A stretch of 14,254 nucleotides of DNA. Origin: a bacterium (Candidatus Ratteibacteria) CG_4_9_14_3_um_filter_41_21. GTDB lineage: Bacteria > Ratteibacteria > UBA8468. Made by a program: the position numbers and the translations under genes. Under the pieces are notes generated by a model. That model ran no database searches. It saw nothing but the letters and a program-made list of their open reading frames with translations, and had not been told where the DNA came from. Shown here piece by piece: positions 1 through 9,500 of the stretch (positions are counted from its first letter, which is position 1; each line of letters begins with the position of its first letter). The stretch is taken from positions 1 through 14,254 of the forward strand of contig PFWI01000230.1 in NCBI GenBank assembly GCA_002791075.1, given 5' to 3'.

Positions 1-64
1 TGTCTTTGTGTCTCTGTGGTGAATATTATTTTTTAATTCGTGAAATTCGAGAAATTCGTGGTTG
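1..64. repeat. Half-copies of repeats R1 and R2 downstream of fusA
   Basis: Positions 1-20 match the right arm of R1 (..TTTGTGTCTCTGTGGT) and continue through the same AATATTATT as the copy near rpsL. Positions 35-64 match the right arm of R2 (AATTCGTG..AATTCG..AATTCGTGGTTG). The window cuts off whatever lies to the left, so it cannot be told whether complementary arms exist. R2 starts four bases after the fusA stop. No independent terminator with a U-tract is visible. Confidence 0.75.
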
Positions 65-67
65 CTT

Positions 68-2158
68 TTATTTTACAATTAGTTTTTCCCTTACGCTTTT
101 TGGCACCATCTCATAACGAGAAGGCTCCATGGAATAAGATGCTCTTCCCTGAGTAATAGAGCGGAGCGCAGTTGCGTAACCGAATAAAGGGGCAAGAGGA
201 GCAAAACCTCCAACAGCTATATTCCTTCCGCGAATTTCAGTTTTTTCTATTCTGCCGCGACGGGAATTCAAGTCCCCAATTACCTCTCCCATAAATTCTT
301 CCGGAGTTATAATTTCAATTTTCATAATTGGCTCTAAAATAATCGGTTTGCTTTTGCGATAAGCATCCTTAAAGGCCATCGCCGCGGCAATCTCAAAAGC
401 AAGTTCGCTTGAATCTACGGGATGAGAAGAACCGCCTAACAAGGACACCTTTAAACTAAGAACAGGAAATCCCCCTAATTCTCCGCATTCCATCGCTTTT
501 GCCGTTCCTTTTCTTATCGCAGAAATAAATTGATGAGGAATGGCATCTCCTCTCATTTTATTTTCAAATTCCAGATTTTCTTTCCATTGAGGATCAGCAA
601 TATCCGTCAATTTTACAGGCTCTATCTCTAACTGCACGTGACCGTATTGGCCTTTTCCTCCGGTTTGTTTGATAAACTTAGCCTCTCCTGTAGCCGTCCT
701 GGTACTGGTTTCCCGATAAGCAACTTCCGGTTTACCAATTCTTGCTTCAACCTTAAATTCTCTAACGAGACGGTCAATTAAAACCTCCAGGTGTAACTCT
801 CCCATAGTCGAAATTATGGTCTGACCGGTTTCGCGGTCCACTTTCACTTTAAAAGTTGGATCCTCCTCGGCTAATTTAGCAAGAGAAAAACCGATTTTTT
901 CCTGGTCTGATTTTGTCTTTGGTTCTATTGCCACCGAAACTACGGGGATGGGAAAATGTATTCTTTCCAGAAGAATAGGAAAATCTTCGCTGCAAAGAGT
1001 ATCCCCGGTAGTAGTAAATTTCAAACCAATTATTGCCGCAATTTCTCCGGCATGAATCTCTTTTAAATCTTCAAATTTATTGGCGTGCACCCGGAGAAGC
1101 CGCAAAACTCTCTCCGTTTCCCTTTTATTGCCATTATAAATATAGGAGCTGCTTTTTAGAGACCCTGAGTAGGTTCGGATATAAGCAAGTTTACCTATGC
1201 AAGGCTGGTTCAGAGTCTTAAAGATAAGTCCCGCAAATTTCTCTTCATCAGATGTCTTCCTCTCTTCTTTAAGATTGGTAACAGGGTTTATTCCTTGGAT
1301 AGAAGGCTTTTCTAAAGGAGAAGGAAGAAAATCGCAGACTCCATCAAGCAATAATTGAATGCCTTTATTCTTAAGAGAAGAACCGCAAAAAACCGGCAGA
1401 ATCTTTCCTTTCAAAGTTTCCTTTCTGATAGCTTTTTTAAGCATCTCCGGGGATATCCGCCGATTATCCAAATATCTCTGCATAAGATTGGCATCTCTTT
1501 CCGCCAATTGTTCAATAAGTTTTTGACGATATTCTTTTGCTTTCATTTCAAGGTCAAAAGGAATTGGACTGGTCTCAAAATGCATCATATCATCTTGCTT
1601 ATAGATGATTGCTCTTTCCTCCACTAAATCAACAATCCCGAGAAAATTTTTCTCACTGCCAATCGGTATCTGAAGAATGAGAGGATTTGCCAATAAACGG
1701 GAACGCATCATTTCTATAGTTCCAAAGAAATCTGCTCCGATGCGATCCATTTTGTTAATATAAGCAATACGCGGAACATCATATCTTCTTGCTTGGAACC
1801 AAACTGTCTCCGACTGGGCCTGCACTCCTCCTACTGCGCAAAAAATGCCAATAGCACCGTCAAGTACTCGCAATGATCTCTCCACCTCTGCGGTAAAATC
1901 GATATGTCCCGGGGTATCAATAAGGTTGAGGCGATAATCTTTCCAAAAACAAGTGGTAGCAGCAGAAGTGATGGTAATCCCCCTTTCCTTCTCCTGCTCC
2001 ATCCAATCCATAGCAGTTGTTCCCTCATCAACATCTCCCAATCGATAAATCTTTCCCGTATAATAGAGAATCCTTTCGGTAGTAGTTGTTTTTCCGGCAT
2101 CAATATGGGCAATAAGCCCAATATTTCTTGTTCTTGACAAAGAATATTCTGTTTTCAT
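68..2158 (-). CDS. fusA: Translation elongation factor G
   Basis: EF-G is the GTPase that drives translocation. From the chosen start it has 696 residues, the normal length. GTPase motifs: AHIDAGKTT (17-25), RGITIT (59-64), DTPGH with catalytic H85 (81-85), NKMD (135-138) and GSS of the G5 loop. Domain IV has GGKGQYGHV, and domain V has GEVIGDLNSRRGRIEKTEIRG and PLFGYATALRS. The frame is open to 2302, but those codons translate the structured repeat and have no family counterpart. The ATG at 2158 aligns MKTEYSLSRTRNIG with the N-terminus of well-known EF-Gs. An ATG at 2191 is an alternative giving 707 residues; both have a GAGAG seven bases upstream. Confidence 0.95.
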   Translation of the reverse strand: MKTEYSLSRTRNIGLIAHIDAGKTTTTERILYYTGKIYRLGDVDEGTTAMDWMEQEKERGITITSAATTCFWKDYRLNLIDTPGHIDFTAEVERSLRVLDGAIGIFCAVGGVQAQSETVWFQARRYDVPRIAYINKMDRIGADFFGTIEMMRSRLLANPLILQIPIGSEKNFLGIVDLVEERAIIYKQDDMMHFETSPIPFDLEMKAKEYRQKLIEQLAERDANLMQRYLDNRRISPEMLKKAIRKETLKGKILPVFCGSSLKNKGIQLLLDGVCDFLPSPLEKPSIQGINPVTNLKEERKTSDEEKFAGLIFKTLNQPCIGKLAYIRTYSGSLKSSSYIYNGNKRETERVLRLLRVHANKFEDLKEIHAGEIAAIIGLKFTTTGDTLCSEDFPILLERIHFPIPVVSVAIEPKTKSDQEKIGFSLAKLAEEDPTFKVKVDRETGQTIISTMGELHLEVLIDRLVREFKVEARIGKPEVAYRETSTRTATGEAKFIKQTGGKGQYGHVQLEIEPVKLTDIADPQWKENLEFENKMRGDAIPHQFISAIRKGTAKAMECGELGGFPVLSLKVSLLGGSSHPVDSSELAFEIAAAMAFKDAYRKSKPIILEPIMKIEIITPEEFMGEVIGDLNSRRGRIEKTEIRGRNIAVGGFAPLAPLFGYATALRSITQGRASYSMEPSRYEMVPKSVREKLIVK

Positions 2159-2165
2159 CTCATTT

Positions 2166-2170
2166 CTCTC
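2166..2170 (-). promoter_or_regulatory. GAGAG ribosome site for the preferred fusA start
   Basis: The minus strand reads GAGAG, seven bases, then ATG at 2158. A second identical GAGAG plus seven bases precedes the in-frame ATG at 2191 (site 2199-2203). The spacing cannot decide the start; family alignment favours 2158. Two initiation sites may both be used. Confidence 0.4.
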
Positions 2171-2207
2171 TATAACAAGCGTTTGATTCATTATTATTCT
2201 CTCACAG

Positions 2208-2349
2208 AGGCGAGGAATGTTCCCTGTAAGCGTGCCTTTAAAGATGCTCGCGGGCATGGTGTCCCATAGGGACGAGCGAGCAGATTTACAGAGTGCAGTC
2301 AATCTCGCTGGGATTGACTAACGTGCCGCTGAAGGGAACTTCCGAGCCT
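2208..2349 (-). repeat. Structured intercistronic repeat, copy A (rpsG-fusA spacer)
   Basis: This 142-bp element is markedly more GC-rich than its flanks. Read on the transcribed (minus) strand it begins AGGCTCGGAAG and ends ..CCTCGCCT. The ends pair into a long interrupted stem: AGGC/GCCU, GGAA/UUCC, GUUCCCU/AGGGAAC, then AGCGGC with GC(A)CGCU. Inside are hairpin P2 (2297-2319; 8-bp stem, loop CCAGCGA) and hairpin P3 (2245-2282; UGCUCGC/GCGAGCA, capped by GUCCC/GGGAC), giving a three-way-junction shape. Its first base is the last base of the rpsG TGA stop. It matches copy B at 11067-11206. I do not recognise it as any known riboswitch, leader or ribozyme. It could be a structured RNA or a non-autonomous mobile palindrome with imperfect terminal inverted repeats. 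Confidence 0.85.
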
Positions 2350-2819
2350 CACCATCGATAGTGAGCAAAAGCGCGATTCGCCTCAGCCATACGATGGGTT
2401 TCCTCCTTCTTCCTGATAGTGTTGCCTTCCTTTTTAAAAGCATCTAATAATTCAGCCGCAAGTTTCTCCTCCATAGGCAAACCTTTCCTTCCCCGGGCAA
2501 AATCAATAATCCACCTCGTCGCCAAAGAAGTGCCGCGATTCGTTCTAACTTCCATGGGAACTTGATAAGTAGCACCTCCTACCCTTTTTGCTCTTACTTC
2601 CAAAAGAGGTCTCACATTTTCAATTGCCTTTTTAAAAAGAGTAAGAGGATCTTGCTCCGCTTTTTTTGACGCAATATCCACGGCCTTGTAAAATATGGTA
2701 CAAGCTATGGATTTTTTACCTTTTTTCATTAAACAGTTAATGAATTTTGCTACTTCTTTGCTCTGGTACTTTGGATCAGGAGAAATCTCTCTTTTCCGGA
2801 TATATTTTTTTCTTGGCAT
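2349..2819 (-). CDS. rpsG: Small-subunit ribosomal protein S7
   Basis: S7 nucleates assembly of the 30S head, contacts mRNA and E-site tRNA, and in E. coli represses the str operon. The 156-residue product has the standard length and motifs: MPRKKYIRKREISPDPKYQS, KKGKKSIACTIFYKA, ENVRPLLEVRAKRVGGATYQVP (about 68-89), RWIIDFARGRKG and the C-terminal HRMAEANRAFAHYRW. An AAAGGA sits very close (two bases) to the ATG. The TGA stop shares its final A with the first base of the structured repeat at 2208-2349, and fusA lies 190 bp further on, an unusually long gap for this gene pair. Confidence 0.96.
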   Translation of the reverse strand: MPRKKYIRKREISPDPKYQSKEVAKFINCLMKKGKKSIACTIFYKAVDIASKKAEQDPLTLFKKAIENVRPLLEVRAKRVGGATYQVPMEVRTNRGTSLATRWIIDFARGRKGLPMEEKLAAELLDAFKKEGNTIRKKEETHRMAEANRAFAHYRW

Positions 2820-2832
2820 TTTCCTTTATTTC

Positions 2833-2918
2833 ACCACAAAGTCACAGAGACACAGAGAAAGATTAATAAATTATATTACTATCTCTTTGTGTCCTTTGAA
2901 ACTTTGTGTCTTTGTGGT
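2833..2918. repeat. Imperfect palindrome R1 between rpsG and rpsL
   Basis: The arms ACCACAAAGTCACAGAGACACAGAG and its degenerate inverse (ending CTTTGTGTCTTTGTGGT) flank an AT-rich centre. The spacer is 104 bp, nearly all of it repeat. The right arm plus the following AATATTATT is also found at the left edge of the window (positions 1-30), so this is an interspersed family. In mRNA it would fold into a long hairpin between rpsL and rpsG. Confidence 0.8.
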
Positions 2919-2923
2919 AAATA

Positions 2924-3358
2924 TTATTCTTTACTCTCTGCTTCTGCAACTGGCTCAACAGGTTTCTCCTTTTCCTTTATCTTTCCCGACTTTCCGCGTT
3001 TTGCTCCGTATTTTGACCTTGAACTTTTGCGATTTTCCACACCCATAGTATCAGCTACTCCTCTGATAATGTGATAACGAACGCTGGGAAGATCCTTCAC
3101 TCTACCCCCTCGAATCAACACAATAGAATGCTCCTGAAGATTGTGGCCAACCCCGGGAATATACGCAATTACTTCTTCTCCATTCGTTAAGCGCACCTTG
3201 GCAATCTTACGTAAAGCTGAATTTGGCTTTTTGGGAGTCTGGGTTTTTACGTAAAGACAAACGCCTTTCTTTTGCGGACAATTTCTTAAAGCAGAAGATT
3301 TAGACTTTTTCTTTTTTCTCTTCCGAAGTTTTTTTATTAACTGATTTGACGTAGGCAT
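2924..3358 (-). CDS. rpsL: Small-subunit ribosomal protein S12 with C-terminal tail
   Basis: S12 lies at the decoding centre and controls accuracy. The core is canonical: MPTSNQLIKKLRKRKKKKS, KTQTPKKPNSALRK (the lysine altered in many streptomycin-resistant mutants is unchanged), IPGVGHNLQEHSIVLIRGGRVKDLP and SRSKYGAKRGK. At 144 residues it is about 20 longer than the usual 123-125; the excess is a charged tail rich in Lys, Glu, Pro and Ala (ending EPVAEAESKE). The stop codon lies in an AATATTATT stretch shared with the repeat copy at the left edge of the window, so a repeat insertion may have shaped the tail. No Shine-Dalgarno sequence is seen before the ATG. rpsL begins the str-type cluster rpsL-rpsG-fusA. 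Confidence 0.95.
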   Translation of the reverse strand: MPTSNQLIKKLRKRKKKKSKSSALRNCPQKKGVCLYVKTQTPKKPNSALRKIAKVRLTNGEEVIAYIPGVGHNLQEHSIVLIRGGRVKDLPSVRYHIIRGVADTMGVENRKSSRSKYGAKRGKSGKIKEKEKPVEPVAEAESKE

Positions 3359-3376
3359 TTTTTTTATTTAATCATT

Positions 3377-3534
3377 AGCCACCAACAACACACGAATAAG
3401 AACCACTATCTTTTAGGGAAAATGGAAAACAAGGGAAAAGGGAAACTACTATAATAGAATATTAATTATTAATCGATTCTTTTTCCCCTCTTTCCATCTT
3501 TATCCCCTTTTTCCTTGTTGTTGATTCGTGGTTA
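3377..3534. repeat. Degenerate composite palindrome between rpoBC and rpsL
   Basis: This 173-bp spacer holds an R2-like end (GATTCGTGGTTA, overlapping the rpoBC TAA stop) and a roughly matching CACGAAT..ACCAC motif at the rpsL side. Between them are purine-rich and pyrimidine-rich blocks (GGGGATAAAGATGGAAAG against CCCTTTTCCCTTGTTTTCC, minus strand), loosely complementary around an AT-rich core near 3450-3478. It looks like a decayed interspersed palindrome. The AT-rich core could contain promoter-like hexamers, but none has a convincing -35/-10 pair. Confidence 0.5.
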
Positions 3535-6500
3535 CAATTTTTTGTCTTGTTTCACAAATCCTGTTCCCGCAGGAATTAGACTGCCAATAATAACATTTTC
3601 TTTCAACCCATAAAGCGGGTCTACTTTCCCAGTTACTGCAGCTTCAGTTAAGACCTTGGTCGTTTCCTGAAAAGATGCTGCAGAAATAAAGCTGTTACAA
3701 CTAAGGGCAGTTCGCGTTATCCCCAAAATTATCGGGCCCCCTTTAGCTGGTTTCTTTCCCTTATTCAGCATCTTCTCATTCGTTTTCTGAAAGTCAAATT
3801 TGTCGATTTCTTCATCTTCCAGAAGCAGAGTATCACCAGGGTCGGTCACTTTTACCTTGGAGAGCATCTGGCGAATAACTACCTCCAGATGTTTGTCATT
3901 AATGGTTATCCCTTCCAGACGATAGACTTCCTGAACCTCATTAAGAAGATATTCCCGAAGCCTCTTTTCTCCTCCAATTTTCAAGATATCATCAAGCACT
4001 ATTGGTCCATCCGTTAATTTCTCCCCACTCATTAGATATTCTCCATCAGAGACATTAAGGTGTTTCCCTATCGGAATGGTTTCCTCCTGCAGGGCTCCGG
4101 TAGAACTTTTAATTTGAACAATTCTTTCTCCTTTGGAACCTTTTAAAATTTTAACTACTCCGTTACCTTTACTGAGAATAGCCGGGTTCTTCGGCTGTCT
4201 TGCTTCAAAGAGTTCCGAGACCCTGGGCAATCCTCCGGTAATATCCTGAAGTTTGCCGGAAACTCGCGGAATTTTGGCCAGAAGATCAGTCTTCTTTGCC
4301 ATCTGTCCTTCCTTTACCATTATATTCGCTCCTACAGGAAGATAATAGCAGGCAACTGTTTTACCATCTTTTTCAATAAGAATTGTAGGTTCTAAATTCT
4401 CCTTATGTTCAATAACTACTTTTTTCTTAAGTCTCGTTATCTTCTCAACCACTTCCCTAACAGTAACACCCTTTTTGATATCCTGAAATTGTACTTTTCC
4501 GCCTTTTTCAGCAATTATCGAAATAACATAGGGATTCCATTCCGCAAGAAGAGCGCCTTTTGAAACTTTTGCCCCTTCTTTTACTTTTAAGAAGGCTCCG
4601 ACTACAGAACTATATTTTTCTATTTCTCGATCACGATCATCATAAATAGCAATTTCCCCATCTTTATTAAGGAGAATTTTTTCTTCATTCTTGCCAGTAG
4701 CAACCTTCAAATTTCGCAGTCGAACATAACCTCCATATTTTGACCTAATTTTTGATTCCCCCACAATTCTGCTGGCAATCCCGCCATAATGAAAAGTGCG
4801 CAGAGTTAATTGCGTTCCCGGCTCTCCGATAGACTGAGCTGCAACAATACCTACTGCTTCACCCAATTCGGCAAGTCGGCGCGTGGCTAAATTCCATCCA
4901 TAACATCTTCTGCATACTCCTTTTGGACTCTTGCAAGTAAGTACTGAACGAATTTTGATTCTTTCTATGCCTGCCAACAGAATGTCATCGGCAATTTCTT
5001 CAGTAATCACCTCGTTTTTCTTCACAATAATGCGGTCAGTAATAATATCAACAACGTTCTTCAAAGCAACTCTTCCAACAATTCTTTCTTTCAGGGAAAC
5101 CACAATTTCCTCGGCTTCAAAGATAGGCCCAATAAAGAGGCCATCAATGGAACCGCAATCCTCTTCCATAACTATTACATTTTGGACAACATCAACAAGC
5201 CGCCGGGAGAGATAACCTGCCTCGGCAGTCTTTAAAGCGGTATCCACCAAACCTTTTCGCCCTCCATGGGTAGAGATAAAATATTCAAGAACGTTTAATC
5301 CTTCTTTAAAGTTAGAAACAACCGGGGTTTCAATAACTTCTCCAATTCCACCAGTCACTTTTCTGGTCGGTTTGGTCATCAAACCTCTCATTCCCGCTAA
5401 TTGGTTTACCTGAGCGTGAGTTCCCCTGGCGCCAGAATCAACCATGATAAAGACAGGATTAATATATTCATCTCCATGTTTTTTCTCAAGAGCACGAAAA
5501 ACCTCCTCGGAAATTTTATTAGTAAAGGAAGTCCAGGTATCAATCACCTGATTATATCTTTCGCCATCGGTAATTACGCCTTTACGATACTCTCTTTCAA
5601 ATGTTTTTGTCTTAGATTTTGCTTCTTCAACTAAATCATTCTTTTTCTCGGGAATTATTAAATCATCTGTTGAAATAGAGATACCCCCAATGGTAGCAAA
5701 TTTAAATCCCAACTCTTTTACTTCATCTAAAAATTTTATTGTTTTCTGATAGCCAAATTTAGAAAAAATTTCATTAATTAATTCTCCCATGATACTTTTA
5801 TTAATAAGGCAATTTTTGAAACCTAATCCAGCAGGTAAAATCTCATTGAAAATAATTCTGCCTGCGCTAGTCTCAACAATCTCTCGGTCTAGCCGAACTT
5901 TAATTTTGTTATGTAAAGAAAGTTTGCCAAAGCGATAATCAGCTAAAACTCTTTTAAAATCGCTATAAATTTTAAGAGCGCTTTCTTTTGGTTGGATACT
6001 CGTTAAATAATAGCATCCGACTACAATGTCCTGGCTCGGGGTAACAATAGGTTCCCCGTTGGCCGGAGAAAAAAGATGACTCTCGGCATTCATCAGAAGG
6101 TTGGCTTCCATTTGCGCTTCGGGAGAAAGAGGAATATGCACCGCCATTTGGTCTCCATCAAAATCAGCATTAAAGGCGGCACAAACAAGAGGATGTAATG
6201 TAATTACATTGCCTTCAATTAATCTGGGGCGAAAAGCCTGAATGGATAAACGATGAAGTGTCGGCTGCCTATTTAAAAGAATAAGGTGATCTTTTACTAC
6301 ATTTTCTAAGATCTCCCAAACTTCCGGTTCATTTTTCTCCAGGGCTTTTTTCGCCGAACTTATGGTATGGATATATTCTCTTTTTCTTAATTCTTTCAGG
6401 ATAAAAGGGGCGAAAAGTTCAAGAGCCATAGCTTTGGGCAATCCACATTCATTAATTTTTAATTCAGGTCCAACAACAACAACCGCCCTCCCCGAATAAT

Positions 6501-9500
6501 CAACTCTTTTACCTAAAAGATTCTGCCTAAATCTACCCTGTTTGCCTCTAAGAGAATCTGAGATTGATTTAAGAGGTCGATTCCCGCGACCAAGAACTGG
6601 ATTTTTCCCATGTCGACCATTATCCAGGAGATTATCTACTGCTTCCTGAAGCATACGCTTCTCATTGCGAATGATAATTTCAGGAGCTCTCAACTTCAAT
6701 AATTTTCTTAAACGATTATTACGATTAATAATTCTCTGATAGAGATCATTAAGGTCGCTGGTAGCAAATCTTCCTCCGTCCAAAGGTAAAAGAGGCCTGA
6801 GGTCGGGAGGCAATACCGGGATAAGATTTGTAATCAACCACTCAGGTTTCGTTTCACTCTTTTGCAATCCTTTGGTAATTCTAAGGTTCTTAATCAGGCT
6901 TTTTCTTTTATTTCTGTCTTTGGTAGATTTTATTTTTCGCAAAAGATTGCTTTCATTTCTATTTAAATCAATTTCCTTTAAAAGTTCTTTGACTGCTTCT
7001 GCTCCAATACCAGATTTAAATCCTTTACACTTTTTGACCTTTTGGTAATCCTCTTCTTTAATTAACTCTTTCTTCCGATATGAACTCTCTCCGGGATCAA
7101 TTACGACATAGCGTTCAAAATAGAGAATCATTTCTAATTTACTCTGCGGCATTTCCAAAAGCAGTCCCATCCAGTTACCGGTACTTTTAAATAACCAAAC
7201 ATAACTTACCGGACTGGCAAGTTCAATATGCCCCATTCTTTCCCGGCGAACATCAGATGTGGTTATCTCTACACCGCAACGGTCACAAATAATGCCTTTA
7301 TGTTTAATCTTTTTATACTTCCCACAAGCGCATTCCCAATCTTTCTCCGGCCCAAAAATCTTCTCGCAGAAAAGACCATCTTTCTCTGGTTTGAAGGTGC
7401 GGTAATTAATTGTTTCTGCCTTTTTAACCTCTCCAAAGGACCAGGAACGAATGGTCTGAGGAGAAGCAATACACAGGGAAATCTCTCTTTTGCCTTGCTT
7501 ATTCTTTCCTATTCTGACATCCAATCCTAGGCTTCTTAATTCCTTCATCAAAACATTAAATGATTGTGGAATCCTCTGCTCAGAGAAATTTTTTTCCTTA
7601 ACAATCGCTTCATAAATCTTTTTTCGCCCAACCGTATCATCGCTTTTTACCGTGAGCATTTCCTGCAAAGTATAAGCGGCTCCATAACCTTCTAAAGCCC
7701 AAACTTCCATCTCGCCAAACCTCTGCCCCCCAAGTTGCGCCCTGCCTCCCAAGGGTTGCTGGGTTACTAACGAATACGAACCAACGCTGCGGGCATGCAT
7801 CTTTTCATCGGCTAAGTGGATTAATTTCATCATATAAATGTAACCTACGGTAACCTTTTGAATAAAAGGTTTTCCGGTTGTGCCATCATAAAGAGTAATT
7901 TTCCCATCTTCAGGAAGATGAGCTTTCTTAAGAAAATTTTTTATTTTTTCTTCAGAAAGACTTTCAAAAACAGGAGTTGTAATTGAAATCCCCAAAGTTT
8001 TTGCCGCCCATCCCAAATGTGTTTCCAGGATCTGCCCGATATTCATCCGGGAAGGAACGCCCAAAGGATTTAATACAATTTCTACCGGGGTGCCGTCAGC
8101 AAGATAAGGCATATCTTCCTCGGGCAAAATCCGGGCAATTACACCTTTATTACCATGGCGGCCGGACATTTTATCCCCCACTGCTACTGATTTTTTAACT
8201 GCTATTTCTACAATAACTCTTTTGATAACGTCAGAAGGAAGTTCATCGCCTTTCTTGATTTTATCAATTAATTTTGCTTCCTGAGAATTAATTTTATCTA
8301 TCTCTACGATGATTAATTCTAAAAGTTTTTTAATTGACAGTTTTAGTTCTTCCTTTCTATTTTTAAAGAGAGCCGAAATTTTAGTTTTGACTTTTTCTCT
8401 TTTTTTAAAATCATAACTTTTTAGACCCGAAAATGCCGTAAGAAATTTGTTTTTTTGAAGAGAAGGAATTAAAGCCTTAATTCTTTCCACTCCCAATTCA
8501 AGAATTTTATTTTTCTTTGCGTTAAAGTCTTTTTGGATTTTCAGAATTTCTTTCCTCTCTGCTTTCTTTTCCTGGTTGCTTTTTTTCTGAAAACAACGGG
8601 AAAATTTCTCCACCTTAACCACAATTCCTGAAATACCAGGAGGAACGTAGAGAGAGGTATTGGATACATCCTTTGCCTTTTCTCCGAAGATTACCCGGAG
8701 AAGCCTTTCCTCGGAAGAAAGTTCTGTTTCACCTTTGGGAGAAATTTTCCCAACAAGAATATCATTGGGTTTTACTTCAGCTCCTATCCGGATGATTCCC
8801 TCTTCGTCTAAATTTATAAGCGTTTCCTCAGAAAGATTTGGGATATCACGAGTAATTTCCTCCACGCCTAATACTGTCTCCCTTGATTCTATCTTAAATT
8901 CCTTAATGTGAATAGAAGTATAAACATCTTCCTTTACTAATTTTTCACTAATTAAAATGGCGTCTTCAAAGTTATAACCATACCAGGACATAAAAGCAAC
9001 AAATACATTCCTCCCCAAACTAAGTTCACCTTGTGAAATCGCTGAACCATCACTAATAATTTGACCTTTTTTTACTACTTCTCCCTTATGTACAATTGGA
9101 GATTGATAAAGACAGGTATTCTGGTTCAATCGGAGAAATTTCCTACAATCCTGGGTCACCTCATCTCTTAATTGGAGGGGTAAGACAGATTTACTTCTAA
9201 TTACAATTTTTCTGCTGTCTACATCTACAACTTTTCCATCTAATTCTGCCTGCAAAACTGCTTTGGAATCTCTTGCAATAATCCTTTCCATTCCGGTTTT
9301 TACCAAAGGCGGTTCCGGCTTAATTAAAGGTGCCGTCTGTCGTTGCATATTACAACCCATCAGGGCCCGATTAGCATCATCATGTTCCAGAAAAGGAATC
9401 AGAGAGGCAGTTGGGCTTAAGATTTGTTTCGGAGATATATCTATATAATCAACTAACGAAGGACTAACCCTAAGAAATGACCCTTTAAATCTCACTGAAA

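Noticed and set aside
2159..2302. In-frame upstream extension of fusA (48 extra codons)
   Set aside because: It translates the structured repeat, matches nothing at the EF-G N-terminus, and the family start fits the ATG at 2158 (or possibly 2191).
2208..2349. T-box, cobalamin or other known riboswitch, or S7/L10 leader
   Set aside because: None of the signature sequences (for example the T-box AGGGTGGNACCGCG) is present, and the same element occurs before two unrelated genes within one operon.
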